From positions 1 through 64,000 of the forward strand of contig JAIUCV010000648.1 in assembly GCA_026724425.1 (NCBI GenBank): 64,000 nucleotides of DNA. Reading direction: 5' to 3'. The notes beneath the pieces were generated by a model. It did not search any database and was not told where the DNA came from. It was given only the letters and a program-made list of their open reading frames with translations. The position numbers and the translations under genes were made by a program. The stretch is from Erythrophleum ivorense (lineage: Eukaryota > Streptophyta > Magnoliopsida > Fabales > Fabaceae). Shown here in pieces: positions 12,171 through 23,955 of this stretch (the stretch's first letter is position 1; the number at the start of each line of letters is the position of its first letter).

Positions 12171-12204
12171 TCTCTCTTTCTCTCTCTCTCTCTCTCTCTT
12201 TCTT
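12171..12204. repeat. (TC)n microsatellite
   Basis: An almost pure TC run in duplicated unit A; the unit C equivalent (about 34530) is short, so the array expanded after duplication. Confidence 0.85.
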
Positions 12205-12313
12205 AGTTTTAGGATATTTCAATTGATTTTTTGATCCAAAAAATCTTCCTTTAATTTGGAATGTTTTTCGAGGAGATAAAGAAGTTTCTCAAATAAGGAC
12301 AAAATATTATAGC

Positions 12314-12334
12314 TATATATATATATATATATAT
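12314..12334. repeat. (TA)n microsatellite
   Basis: A TA run whose counterpart in unit B (25755-25787) is longer and in unit C (about 34650) is interrupted, so its length varies among the three paralogous units. Confidence 0.85.
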
Positions 12335-13114
12335 GGGGATTTATACTAATTTAAAGTTTTATGTTAATTATTAAAAGTCAAAAGGAAGCCGTCAAAAGTC
12401 TTACATGTGGTGTTATTATAAGGAGGAGAATTTAGGTGGCAACTATTGAAAGTTGCCACTAAAGATGACTTTACTTGTAGTAAAAAACATTATACATTAC
12501 ATCATTGGAGAAGGAAAAGGACCTTTGGTAAAGACTATGAAAAGTTGCCTTCCAAAATCGCTCATAAAAGTAAAACTTTTTGTACTAATTAAAGACAACT
12601 ATTAAACTACTTGAGTGTTGTTTATTTTATCATCCAATGATCTCCCAACAAATTAATAATAGACAATGCATACTAAAATCACGAGGTATTATGGTTAGTT
12701 GCCAAATCATTTACAAAGTATTCCACCTTTTCAACTTAAGCCAAAGTGTAGAGAGTATCGTTTTCCATGACAAATTCCTAAAATTTTATCATATTCCTTC
12801 GTTAATTTTATTTAATATTTGAAAATAATCCTTCAAAATTGTTTTTTAAGAAATTATCCTTTTAACTTTTTTTAATGTTTCAAAATAATTGTTGATGAAA
12901 TATCACGAAAAGGGCCAATATTAGGCAATTAAAAAGTAAGAAATTAAATTGAAACAAAAAAAAGAAGAAGAAGCCAAATGACATACTAAATTAAAATAAA
13001 TTAATTGATTTGGAAGTGATAGTCAAGCCTATTTAGAAAAGGTCAACCTAACACCGCCCATTTTGACATCTCTTGTTATTTTCTCTTTCTCTTGTTATGT
13101 CTTTTTTTTTCTTT

Positions 13115-13242
13115 GTTAGCATAGGGGCACATTGAAAAAAATTAGACACTATGAGACAAGTAGCAGTGCTAACCATGGAGAACATAAGGAGGTTTAAAGA
13201 GAGGAGAAGGGCAATGGTTGTAAGAGCCTTTCTGCATCCCAT
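13115..13242 (-). pseudogene. HyPRP fragment, copy B
   Basis: ATG at 13242-13240 on the minus strand is followed by a signal peptide (MGCRKALTTIALLLSLNLL…) and the first two cysteines of the eight-cysteine motif (ATC, FFQCAPMLT). Homology to copy C ends after the GCCCCTATGCTAAC segment at about 13115. The CC, CLC and later cysteines are absent, replaced by upstream DNA of unit A. The open frame continues to 13048 only through unrelated sequence. Its own promoter is gone, because 41 bases upstream of the ATG an LTR begins (13283). Confidence 0.83.
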
Positions 13243-13282
13243 TTTCACTAATTAACACTTACACACTCAATTGGATGCTATA

Positions 13283-15018
13283 TGTAATGCCATGGCTCCC
13301 TAGCCTTCAAATTATATCACAAAGGCTCATTTTTACACATTTACATGGAAATCAAATCTTTGGCAGCAGTTTTTAACGACATTAAAAGCCAAAATACTCA
13401 ATGTTTAGTTCAATAAATCATTTAAGCTCTCTTAATTTATTTTCCATTCGTAACATACTCGCTCATGTCAAAGACATCATAATTCATCACACAAATCTTG
13501 GATTTTGGACCATGCTTCACAAAACCAAAAAGTTGCTATTAGGTAGTAGGGTTAATTTTCTTATATGAATTTTGAAAATTCATAACTAATTTTAGAAAAA
13601 TCAAAATCATGCACATGATAGCTTTTTAGAAATCGATAGATGTCAAATAATGACTAAAAATAATTCTAGTGAAGACAATTGCATTTGGCCTATGAAAATT
13701 AATTGAATAGTACACTAGGTCATGCTCTCAAACTAATGCAGACTCTAATATTCAAAAATTCATAACTCTCTTTATACTAATCCAAATTGAGTGCTCTCAG
13801 TGACTATAGAAATCTTATAATGTCTAGTTTATGCTTATAAAATTTCATAAGTACTGGACTTCATTTGGCCCCTGAGAGACCCTAGAGCCAAAACTGATCA
13901 TATGAGCAGTAACCTTGATAATTCTGCATAATTTAGAAAATTTTGAAAAATCATAATAAATTCTCTAGAGCTCTAAATTAGGTATTCTTAAATTATGTGA
14001 AAACCTCTTGGTAAGACCTATTTGTTCACCAAATTTTGTACAGAAACTCATCCATTTGGTCAGATTTTGATTCAGCTCAAGAAAATGGTCAATTTGAAGT
14101 CCATAAAGGGGTCAAGATGCATCAACTGACTTTCTAATCATTTCACAACCATTTGAGCATGTACAAAAGTATAAACACGGCCTATGAGAGCATCCCAAAT
14201 GGTCCAAACCATAATGCATCTCAAAATCAACTTCCTACTTGAATCCATACACATGTGCATAAGGGCTTCAAGATGTCAAAAATCTAAATAACCATTCATT
14301 TGGCCTCAAAATTGTTACATACATCATAGTTACATGTATTTAAGCATGCTTAAAGGTTATATCACATAAACATCATTTAGTGACAAACTTTGACATCAAA
14401 ATGCCTAATTTTCTATTCCATTGTCAAAGTTCCATGCTTCAAGATGTTTAGCCTCCATTCCTTGGTCCACTTGGTTCACCTACACATTATTAGATATAAT
14501 AGGGGAAAGAGTGAGATTCAAGGAATCTCAATAGTTCTTTACCTTTTCAAACATACATGTATGATGTAATTACATGTTAAAGAATGTATGCATGCTATAA
14601 ACATTTTTGATGAACATACAGAAATTAATTTCCTTATCATGTGAACTCATACATGTCAAACATAGGCTCTAAACATTATTGGTCTAACCTCACCTAATTT
14701 CTTTGAGATTTTTTGATTTGCCTCACCTATTTTCAAGAGACTTTTGACTTAGTTTTACTCTTCTTAAAACTTTTGGCTTTGTCTCACCCATTCTTAGAGA
14801 CTTTTGGCATAACCATACCCATTCAAACCACTTTGCATTCAAATTGCATTTAAAAAAGAACGTAATGGTTTTAAGACATTCAATCAATAGCTAAAGACAT
14901 GTTTCATGTTTTAAACATACACATAAGCATTCTAAGACAATCAAACATCCAAGAAATGCATGCAAAAAAGGTTAGAGAGTTACCTTAAAGTGAAAACACA
15001 ACTTTTCCCTTTGATTAC
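13283..15018 (+). mobile_element. Long LTR, 5' part, inserted in the HyPRP copy B leader
   Basis: Starts TGTAATGCC at 13283, directly after tcaattggatgctata, the conserved leader of the HyPRP copies. It runs through the LTR 5' third, the cacctacacattatt…gaatctcaatag landmark (14470-14535) and the internal minisatellite (about 14690-14830). It is interrupted at 15018/15019 by a minus-orientation LTR. A short piece of LTR 3' sequence at 22373-22970 may be its remainder, but about 1.2 kb would then be missing. No target-site duplication was confirmed. Confidence 0.65.
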
Positions 15019-18000
15019 TATAACATTCGGCTCCTTCGTAAATATGAGAAACGTAATGTCCAGTTTCTTTGTAAGCGTGCGAAATGCATTGGATATAAAA
15101 GTAAGTCCCCTGACTTTAAGGCTAAATAAAAGCATTCCAAGACAATCATACATCCAAGAAATGAATGATTTAAGGCTAAATAAAATTAGGATAAAATTTT
15201 AAATAATAAAAAATGAGGATCCAAGGCTCAAGGTACCCAGAAACCAGAACTAGAGTGGTTCAATAAAGTTGCCAAAAATATAATAGCATTTTTGTAATTT
15301 CGAACACTTTTTTAAAAACTTAGGAAGGATTTTTAAATGGAAAAAATGAATTTCCTGAGGTTCTCAGAGGCGTTAAAAACTATAGGAACCTCCCAGAACA
15401 GTTAAAACCTTTCAAATTGACGTTTTACAATGTCAGTTGACCCAAACTTTGACTGGCTCGTTCGGGAAGGTTTTAGATCTAAATTGAGTGATTCCAAAGG
15501 CATTTTATAAGTTAGGTAACCTAAATTTTATGATGGAAAAGATAGTTATAAAAAAAGAACTAAATTGAGCCTAAAACAGAAAGCCAAGAAAGTGGGATGT
15601 AAATGAAATTTTTGAAGAACAAAGTTAAGAATAAGTGTCTTATAAGTGGCGTCCCATCCTCCTTCTCCTTAGATCGATATATGCTCTTCCCCAAAACAAA
15701 AGAGAGACCAGCTTCAAGAGGCATTCAAGGGAGGAGCAAAGAAGGAGGGAAGAAGCTTGCAAAAGGTAAGAAAAAGTGTAGGATTTCATGGCTTCTCCTT
15801 CACAAAAGATGTTCTCCTCCTTCTCCTCTTTCTTTCTATGGTCTTGGTATGTGATTTTGGTTTGTTGTTGGTCTAGTTCAGAAGGAGGAGAGTAGAAATT
15901 CAAGGAGAAGTCAATAGCAAAGGAAAGGGCTTTTGAAGAAGCTAAAGAACCAAGGTAAACTCTCTTGCTTTTGTTGCTTCCTCTTCCTTTCTCCTTTGGT
16001 TAGTAGTTTGTCCCATCTAGAGCCCATCCAAGGGAGAATGAATTTTGGTCCTAGCAAGGGAGAAACTTAGGTTTTGGAGTGTGAGGAACAAGTATATATA
16101 AAGAATTCCAACTAAGATGCATTGAAAATTAAGTTTGCCTAACTTGGAGTTTTCAAATAGTTGATAAAATTTGGTTTCTTCTAGAGGTATTCTAACTCAT
16201 GTAAGATTTGATATGAGTCTCTTAGACCTCTAGGAAGTTGCATAAGTGCCATCCCCTTTAAGAAAGTGAAGCAAACTCCATGGGTGCTTTAAGGATGTAT
16301 AGTCTCAACCAAGAGAACTTGGAGCACTTAGGGAGTGTTTTAAATTATTCTAAACCTAAAAAGGGACTAGATATGATGGAAAAACACTAGTGGAAGCTTT
16401 AAAAAAAATTAGAAAGCATATCTTGTGAGATGGAGGTGTAGGTTCCACAATGTGACATTAGGAAGCAATTTATAGTTGGACTCCTTAAAATGAATTTGTG
16501 ATAACTTTAAGGAGTCTAAATGGAGTCAAGAGACTTAGATGGAAGAGCCAAGACCATGAATTCCCATAGTTGCTTCATTAGGTCCTTTATGGAACCATAA
16601 TTGTGTCTTAGAACCAAGTGAGCTTCCATAGTAAATGCATAAGGCTAAAGCTTGTTCCTATGAGTGACCCATGTCTTATTTGATGTGTTTAGACCAAGAG
16701 GATCAAGTGCCACCCAATTCCAAGAGCTTGGCCAGAAAGGGGAGGAAGAGTTCAAGGAAAAAGTGAATTGTATTGGCTCCAACATAACTCTCTAACATTT
16801 CTCATGCATTCTTGGGTGTTTTCTTATCTTTGGATGTGTGTATGTATCTTTATGCCATGAGAAATGTTTCTAACTATTTTTCTATATGCTGTGGTATCAT
16901 GATGTTCTTGAAATATGTTTTATGAATGTGTTTCAGCTTGAATGGGAATGATGATATCAAAAGTCCCTTAGCAAGGGTGAGGATGCGCCAAAAGTCCCTA
17001 GGATTGGGTGCAACAAAGCCAAAAGTTTCAAAAAGAGTGAGGTTTTGTCAAAAGTCTCTTAAAAATAGGTGAGGCAAATCTAGAAGTCCCAAAGAAAATG
17101 GGTGAGGTTTAACTAATGCCCTTGAGAGCCTATGTATGTTATGTAGGAGTTTCTTGAACATGGAAAATGCTATGTATATGTTCACTAGTAGCTTGAAAGC
17201 CATGCATACATTCTTTGACTTGTAAATGCACCCATTATGTATGTTTGAAAGGATTAAAAGTTATAAAGATTCTTTGAATCTCACTCTTCTCCCTCCATAT
17301 GCTTACTCAGGTCTAGGTGGGCTAAGGAGACCAAAGATGGAAGCTAAATACCTTGGAGCATGATGCCTTGACAATGGAAGAGAAAAATAGGCTTTTGAAT
17401 AGCATTTGAACATCAAATTATGTATCTATGTGATGTACATGTAAGGTAGACTCTTGAACATGTTTGAAAGTATGTAGAGATCATGTATGTATCAATTATG
17501 GAACCAAATGAATGAATGTATGGATTTTTGCCACCTAGATTCTAAGATATTTATGTGTATAAGTGTGTGTGGTGTCACACCATATTATTTGTAGTATCAA
17601 TTTCCTTTATCAAGGTGGGATTACACAAAGTAGCAAGGAAATTCCAAGACTTTTGCATTAAAATCATGACTAAATGTAGAAAAATAGAAATAAGACAAAT
17701 GATAGCTTCCCAGAAAGATCTGTATGTCTACTATAAGGTAAAAATAATTCCAAGCATGAAACACCTAGATGGACTGCGTTTGACAACCGAAAAGTATGAA
17801 AGGTCTGGCTACTCTTGAGTTCTGCTATAGCTTACTGATATAGACTTTAACAATTCATAACTAATTCCCAAAAAATACAAATTAAGTAAACTATACCAAT
17901 CTGAAAAGGTACAAATGTCTACATTAAGAAAAAAATAGCTCCAGACCCAGAGAATGAACATAAACTAGAGAAACTCGATGGAACAATGCTGAGGGTCCTG

Positions 18001-21000
18001 CTGCATCACTAACAGGGAGTTATAACTTCAAAAATTCATTTCACTCTCTCTAGACTTCCAAATGAGGTGCTTCTAGTTGCTATAGCTCACTGTGCATGTC
18101 TAGTTTCTCCATGTAAAATTTTAGGACCATTGGACCTCATTTGGCCATGTTTGCCATAGATGTATTTTCGGACCAAAGCTACAGTACACTGACCCAAATC
18201 AGAAAAATTCCTAACTTCAAAAATTCACCAAATATTTCTTAGACCTCCAAAAATTCTGCACTTTAGCTTCCCAAAAATCTCTAGATTATCTCTACAAGCA
18301 TGCCAAATTTCATGAAGAAATTTATCCATTTGGTCAGTTTGTGACATAGGGTTACAAAATGCCCTTTTTAAGCTTCATATGGGGTCTTAAAGGGTCTATT
18401 TTTGCTTCTTCTCATTCTATGGCCACATGAGTACGTGGGAAAGCATTAAAATACTCTATCAAACATGTCTCAAAAGGCTAATAACCCAGATTCCATAATC
18501 TCACCCATCCACACCAAGATATACACAAGAGCCATACTTGTATAACTTGACATATCTAAGTCAAATTCATGAAATATCCTTCACACGGGTCTAATTCTCA
18601 TACATATACAATATACCCATACTTCTACAAATATTCATAAGCTCATACATCATATACATTATGGATATACATCATGTGACAACCATATGGCTATAATACA
18701 AATATTTTATAACTCCATTGCTAATCTTCTTGCTTCCAAGTGTGGTGGCTCCCATTTCCTTGCTCTCTTGATCCACCTAGGCATATTAAGTAATGGGGAG
18801 AGAAGAGTGAGATTCTAGGAATTCCAATAGCTCATCTCCCATTCAATCATGCATAAAGAATGTAATACAAGTCTTAAGGATGCATGTATGGCATATCAAT
18901 ATAGAAAATGGTGCAAAATACATTCTTGGCATTTACACAAAGCACATATAACATATTTAGGCTTGCAAAATGAATGGATTAGCCTTACCCACTTTCTTCA
19001 AGGTTCTTGGACTTGTCTCACCCTTTTTTTCAAAGGCCTTGAACTAAGCCTTGCTCTTGGGAGACTTTCTCTTAGTTTCAACCACTTTTAAGGGTACTTG
19101 GCTCATCTCACCAAAGATAAAAGGTTCTTGGCCTCTCCATATTCAAGCAAACTAATGTAACATTTATAGGCATTATTTGAATACATAGTGCAATACTATG
19201 GTTCCATGGAACATAGGCATCATACTAAAATACAATTCATAGCTTAAAATACTAATACACACATTCAAAAACAATATAGACATTCATTCATGCATGGGAG
19301 AAAAGAGAGGGAGCTACCTTGCTTGCATTCACATACTTTTTCCTTAAGCCTTGAGTCCTATCCCTTGACCTCACACACCCAAGAAGGTGGAGGTCATTTC
19401 TCTTGGCCTAGACACACCAAAAGAAACATGAATTACTCATGGGAACAAACCTTGGCATTATACACACTTTACATGATACTACTTTGGTTTATGGCTCCAT
19501 TATACTTCCATAAGGTACTTAATGAAGCAACTACAAAAATTCATGATCTTGGCTCCCTTCTGTCCTTCAATTTATGACTCTTGACTCCATTTAGACTCTT
19601 TGGAGTCATCACATAATTATTTTAAGGAGCCTAGCTAGGAGTTACTTCATTATGCTACATTATAGAGTCTACACTTCCATCTCACTATCTATGGCTTCTA
19701 AAATTTTTTCAAGGCTTCCTCTCATCTTCTTCTATCCTACATAACTTAAAAATAAGTTTGAAACAAATTAAAACTCTCCCTTGGTACTCTTTCTAGCCTA
19801 GGCCAACATTATGGAAGCATTTGAGGTTTAAGGGGTTTCTAATTTTTCTTTGATGGGAGAGTCACTTGGGAGGCTTTCTAAGGGTCTTAGGAACTCAAAC
19901 AGACACTCACATATGCTAGGGAATGTATGAATCAAATCAGTTTTTACAATGTGTTCAAGACTTCTTCACTTTCCTAACTTGAATTTTACTTGCTTTTCTT
20001 CTCATTTCTTTGCGATGCTTAGGTGGCCACATACTAAATCAATGGATTCTTGCTTGTTTTTGGACAAAAACTCCTCCCCCATAATGGTTCTATTTTTTGC
20101 CATGACTCTCACATACAAGAAGCAAGAAGAAGAAGCAAAGCTACAAGGATATCTACCTTGAATCCAAGCTTCCATCAAGAGTCTCTTCCTTTGGTCTTGG
20201 TCCCTTTTTGAAACTCTAATCCTTCCCCTCTGGTTCAAGGCCAAAACAGAACTATTTCATCCACCAAAACCATGGAAAGATGAAGTAAGAAAAGAAGAAT
20301 AACTTTAAAGAAGAGAAAGCCATGAAATTCCTTGAATTTACCTATCTTTCTTGGCTTTCTTCTCCCTTCTCTTGTGCTTCCCTTTGTGCGCCTCTTTCCG
20401 ATCTGTTTCAGACCAAAAAGATGTTGGTGGAGAGGAAGGAGAAGGGCTGGATGTGTTTTTAAAAGCAAAAGGGTAAAGTTAACATACTTTTTAACTTTTC
20501 ATTTTAGTCCCTAATCCATGGTTTATCTGTTTGGTCTCATTTCAACTCCTTTTCAAAATCTGTCTTTTCCATCATATTTATTAGGCTCTTAATCATAAGA
20601 ATTTCCTTTGGAATAACTCAAAAAGGATCTAAAACTATTATGAACTGTTCGGTCAAAGTTTCAATCAACCGACAGCCAAAATTACTCACTGGAGGGGTTT
20701 CAACTGTTCTAGGGGTTTCCATGGTATTCGGGGCCTCTAAGAACCTTGAAAAACTCAAATTTTCCATTTAAAAAGCCCTCCTGTGAGTTTTCAAAATTTT
20801 TCAAAAATTACAAAAATGTCCCTACTTTCTTTGGCAAATTTTTTGAGCTCTTCTGGCTCTGGTTTTTGGCATTTTAAACTCCAAATCCTCATGTTCTAAT
20901 ATTTATAATTTTATTTTAATTTTAGTTGGCTCCAATTCCTTCTATTTCGAGGACTTTCTTTTATATTTGACCCATTTCTAACGTTTACAGAGAAACCAAA

Positions 21001-22372
21001 CATCGCGTTTCTTACGTTTACGGAGGGACCGGATGTTACATGTGGCATGGTGAGATTGAGCCCAATGATGTTTTAGACCATTTAAGAGACTTTCTTTGGC
21101 TATGTTTGTGCTATGAGACGTGCTCAACTGGCTATGGAATAAGAGGAAGACTATTTGGTGCCTTATGAACCCAATTTGACCCTTAAAAGTGACCAAAGTG
21201 TATACTGAACCAAAAATTGACCAAATGGACAAATTTTCCCATGAAATTTGGCATGAATATAGATCTCATCTAGATATTTTTTTCAAGCTAAGAACCACTT
21301 TATTTGGAGCTCTAGAGAATAAATTATGAATTTCCAAAATTGAGAAAATTTTTAGATTTGGTATGTACACTGTTCATACAATCAATTTCTTCTCCTATGT
21401 CATCCAAGGGCCAAATGATATCCAATACTGATGAAATATTATAGGCATAAACTAGAAATGATAAGATTTCTGTAACACTTAAGAGCACCTCATTTGGATT
21501 TATATTGAGGGATATATGAATTTTTAAAGTTGGTGGTTAGTACTAGTAATGCAGACAAACCTCTAGTACTATTTCATCAATTTTCATAAGTTAGATGCCA
21601 TTTCCTTGATCTAGAAATATTTTTATTCAAACGTAGACATCCGTAGATTTCCATAATGGTATGGTTTTCTAGATTTTGATTTTTTTAGAATTAGTTACAA
21701 AGTTTTAAAATTTATATCAAAAACCTATGACAGTAAACCCAAGCAGCTGGACCTTTGGTGCTATTTTATTGTCATTTATGGTCCAATTAATATTTTTATA
21801 ATTTAAAGTAATTTTTAACTTGTGGTTGACATATAAGGCTTTCTAGGAAGCTATCATTGACTTAATTTTTATTTTTCTAGAATTAATTATGGTTTTCCAA
21901 AATTTATGCCAAGTAACCTATCCCTAGAACCCGAGGCAAGCAAATATGTTTTAAGGAAAATGGCTTTAAACCTGAGATTTGGATGATGAATTATGGTGTT
22001 CCTGATGTGATTAAGTATATTATGAATAGAAAAAAGGGTGGATAAACTCATATGACCCATTTGACCATGTTTGAGCTCACTTGACTTAGGAGAAAATATG
22101 CAAACCTATGGTTTGATGTGTGTTATGAAGTGATTTTGTAGAATATGGCTTGGAGCCAATTTTTTAGCTTCCAATTGTGTCATTTATAGTTGAACAAATG
22201 TGTTGAGAATAGTTATTACACTTGGCAAGCTCATATGATTTATTTGGCCATTAATGAGTTATTTTGGCGTTATGTTTTGATTATTCCCGCCGCTAAAAGC
22301 TTGAAATTCATGAAAATAACTCTGTAAGTCATTTGTGACGTAATATGGAAGGTGCTTTGATATGGTATTACA
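15019..22372 (-). mobile_element. Long LTR, minus orientation, split by 17573-21040
   Basis: Begins TATAACATT at 15019 (a degraded TGTAACATT terminus) and ends GGTATTACA at 22364-22372, the complement of the family start TGTAATACC. Removing the nested insert leaves about 3.88 kb, matching the 3.83 kb of 8306-12130. Contents in reverse order are the terminal block, the core-promoter complement (cttataagtggcgtccc, about 15638-15654), the minisatellite (about 16970-17120), the gaatctcactcttc…ctaggtggg landmark, and the U3 blocks after 21046. The flanking 5-mers (ATTAC and CTTCA) do not match, so one flank has changed. Confidence 0.72.
17573..21040 (+). mobile_element. Solo LTR with perfect target-site duplication, nested
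   Basis: Starts TGTCACACC at 17573 and ends GGATGTTACA at 21040 (3468 bp), flanked by TGTGG at 17568-17572 and 21041-21045. The surrounding minus LTR is continuous across the insert (…tataagtg / catggtgagattgag…), which fixes the boundaries. The first few hundred bases are shortened relative to 30219-33657. This copy is younger than the LTR it interrupts. No internal retroelement sequence is attached. Confidence 0.85.
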
Positions 22373-22970
22373 CTTCATGCCATGGAGGTTTTGGTTCAAG
22401 GTAGAAATATCATTTTTGAATGAAGAAGGTGGTGTGGCTATTATTTGAAAAAAAGGTGATGATTTAACTTTTTTTAAAATTTTCATTTTGCCCTTCTGCT
22501 TTAGCTCTTCCATTTATACTTGTTTTGGCTCTTTTTTTAGAACCATTTTTTCCATATGAAAGTTTAGGTCCTTTAGTTTACTAAAGACATTTTCTTTTAA
22601 TTTTATGGGATTCAAAATCATCATAAATTATCTAATCAAAGTTTTGGTCAATCTTTTGCCTAAATCACACACTGAGAGGGTTTTAACTATTCTGATGATT
22701 CCCTTGGTTTTCAAGGCCTTGAGAATCCTATTGAGGTCAAATTTATCATTTAAAAATATTTTTTTAAAATTTTCAAAAAGTTGCCAGAAATTACGGTGTC
22801 TGTCAATTTCGGCTTCGAATTTGGGCCATCTTTGGATCCTTAGCCTCATTACTAGATACCTTATTTATGAATTTAGCTCATCTTACCTTATTTGATTTCA
22901 TTCTAGGGGTCTCTTTTATAATTTGATCGATTTCGGTTCAATTTTAAGAAATTCAAGTCTTGAGAAAAAT
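22373..22970 (+). mobile_element. Degenerate LTR 3' fragment
   Basis: A diverged but colinear match to LTR 3' ends: ttttcattttgccctt, tttttccatatgaaagtttaggtcc, atcaaagttttggtcaa, gagggttttaactattctga and tctcttttataatttg. The canonical terminal TTACA is not visible, and homology fades near 22970. It may be the remainder of the LTR begun at 13283. Confidence 0.5.
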
Positions 22971-23640
22971 CAAATAGATATTGTGAAAATAAGCACATCA
23001 CTCAACTATCTCTATGATTATTTAAAATAATTTTATATATCACATATTCTCACAATTTGAGTGTATTATAAATATTTATTTGCATGTCTTCTACAACCCC
23101 ACATAAGTGCAATTATGAGAGAAAACAAGGTAACTATATTGAAACTATCTCTATATGTAAAGTCATATTGTAAATGAAATTACATTTTCCATGACACGAG
23201 CAAAGGATAATAACAATATCTACCTTGAAGACAATTTCCACTTTTGTCCCTTTTGTAAACAAGATATATATTCCACTCACAAAATAAAATATAGTTATTT
23301 TGTGCATCATTTCAACTTGTGACTTAGGGAAGAGGAAAACAAAATATTTTTCTCCAAGCGTTCCATAATATTGCAAATATTTAAATCTTATTTTTAGAGC
23401 CAATTGAGTGCAATTTCTTTGCACATCTTAGAGATATGCATGGCATGCACATTTCTAAGATCAAATTTGAACCGTCTAAATTTGATGTAAATGATCCAAA
23501 TTTCAAAATTTTGTTTTTTAATATAAATTATTATTTTTTAAGCTTACAATTTAAAAATTATTCTTATCCTATGTTTTACTTTTTTCAAAATAAAAATATT
23601 AAAATTCAATAAAATTAATAGATTTAAAACATGCACATAA
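22971..23640. other. AT-rich DNA, nothing recognised
   Basis: No gene, LTR-family block or paralogous HyPRP-unit sequence is seen here. It separates the LTR fragment from the SINE and is part of a 2.7-kb block (22971-25711) without counterpart elsewhere in the window. Confidence 0.5.
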
Positions 23641-23655
23641 GAAGTGTACACCATG

Positions 23656-23940
23656 TCAATGCAGGTTGGCGCAAGTGGTATGAAGGCCATTCTCGCAACC
23701 TCTGGGTTGCGAGTTTGATCCCCCTCATATTCACTCAAGTCCTGCTTGGTGGCACCTGATCTTGGGGAGATCTCCCACCCTTTCGGGGTTTGGTGGTTGG
23801 CCTAAGACTTTGACTGTAGTGCTCTACAATCCTGGGCCTACACCTGGTCACCCTCAGGAACCACGGTTGTTGAAATTTCAGCCCTACGGGGAATTAGGTG
23901 CGCCATCCCTCCCTCCTTTTTTGGTTATAAAAAAAAAAAA
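23656..23940 (+). mobile_element. tRNA-derived SINE with poly(A) tail and target-site duplication
   Basis: A 285-bp element. Near its 5' end is a Pol III A box, TGGCGCAAGTGG (23667-23678), followed about 35 bases later by a B-box-like GTTTGATCC (23713-23721). It ends in a run of A after ttggttat. It is flanked by a 15-bp direct repeat, GAAGTGTACACCATG (23641-23655) and GAAGTGTAAACCATG (23941-23955), with one mismatch, as expected for L1-type target-primed insertion. It is much less AT-rich than its surroundings. A 68-codon frame inside it is not a gene. The SINE family cannot be named from sequence alone. Confidence 0.88.
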
Positions 23941-23955
23941 GAAGTGTAAACCATG

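Larger units (their letters stand above)
12131..13114 (-). other. HyPRP unit A far-upstream region (duplicated backbone)
   Basis: Aligns with 34491-36000 (unit C) and 25712-27130 (unit B): ctaaaaaattctctct, gtttctcaaataagg, actaatttaaagttt, the gtggcaact hairpin, cccaacaaattaa.aatag, gatgaaatatcac.aaaagggcc and caacaccgcccattttgac. Unit A lacks about 600 bases present in B and C after 12355. It ends at about 13114, where a ttttttttcttt run is joined to the truncated 3' end of HyPRP copy B. That is consistent with unequal recombination between tandem units. Confidence 0.7.
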
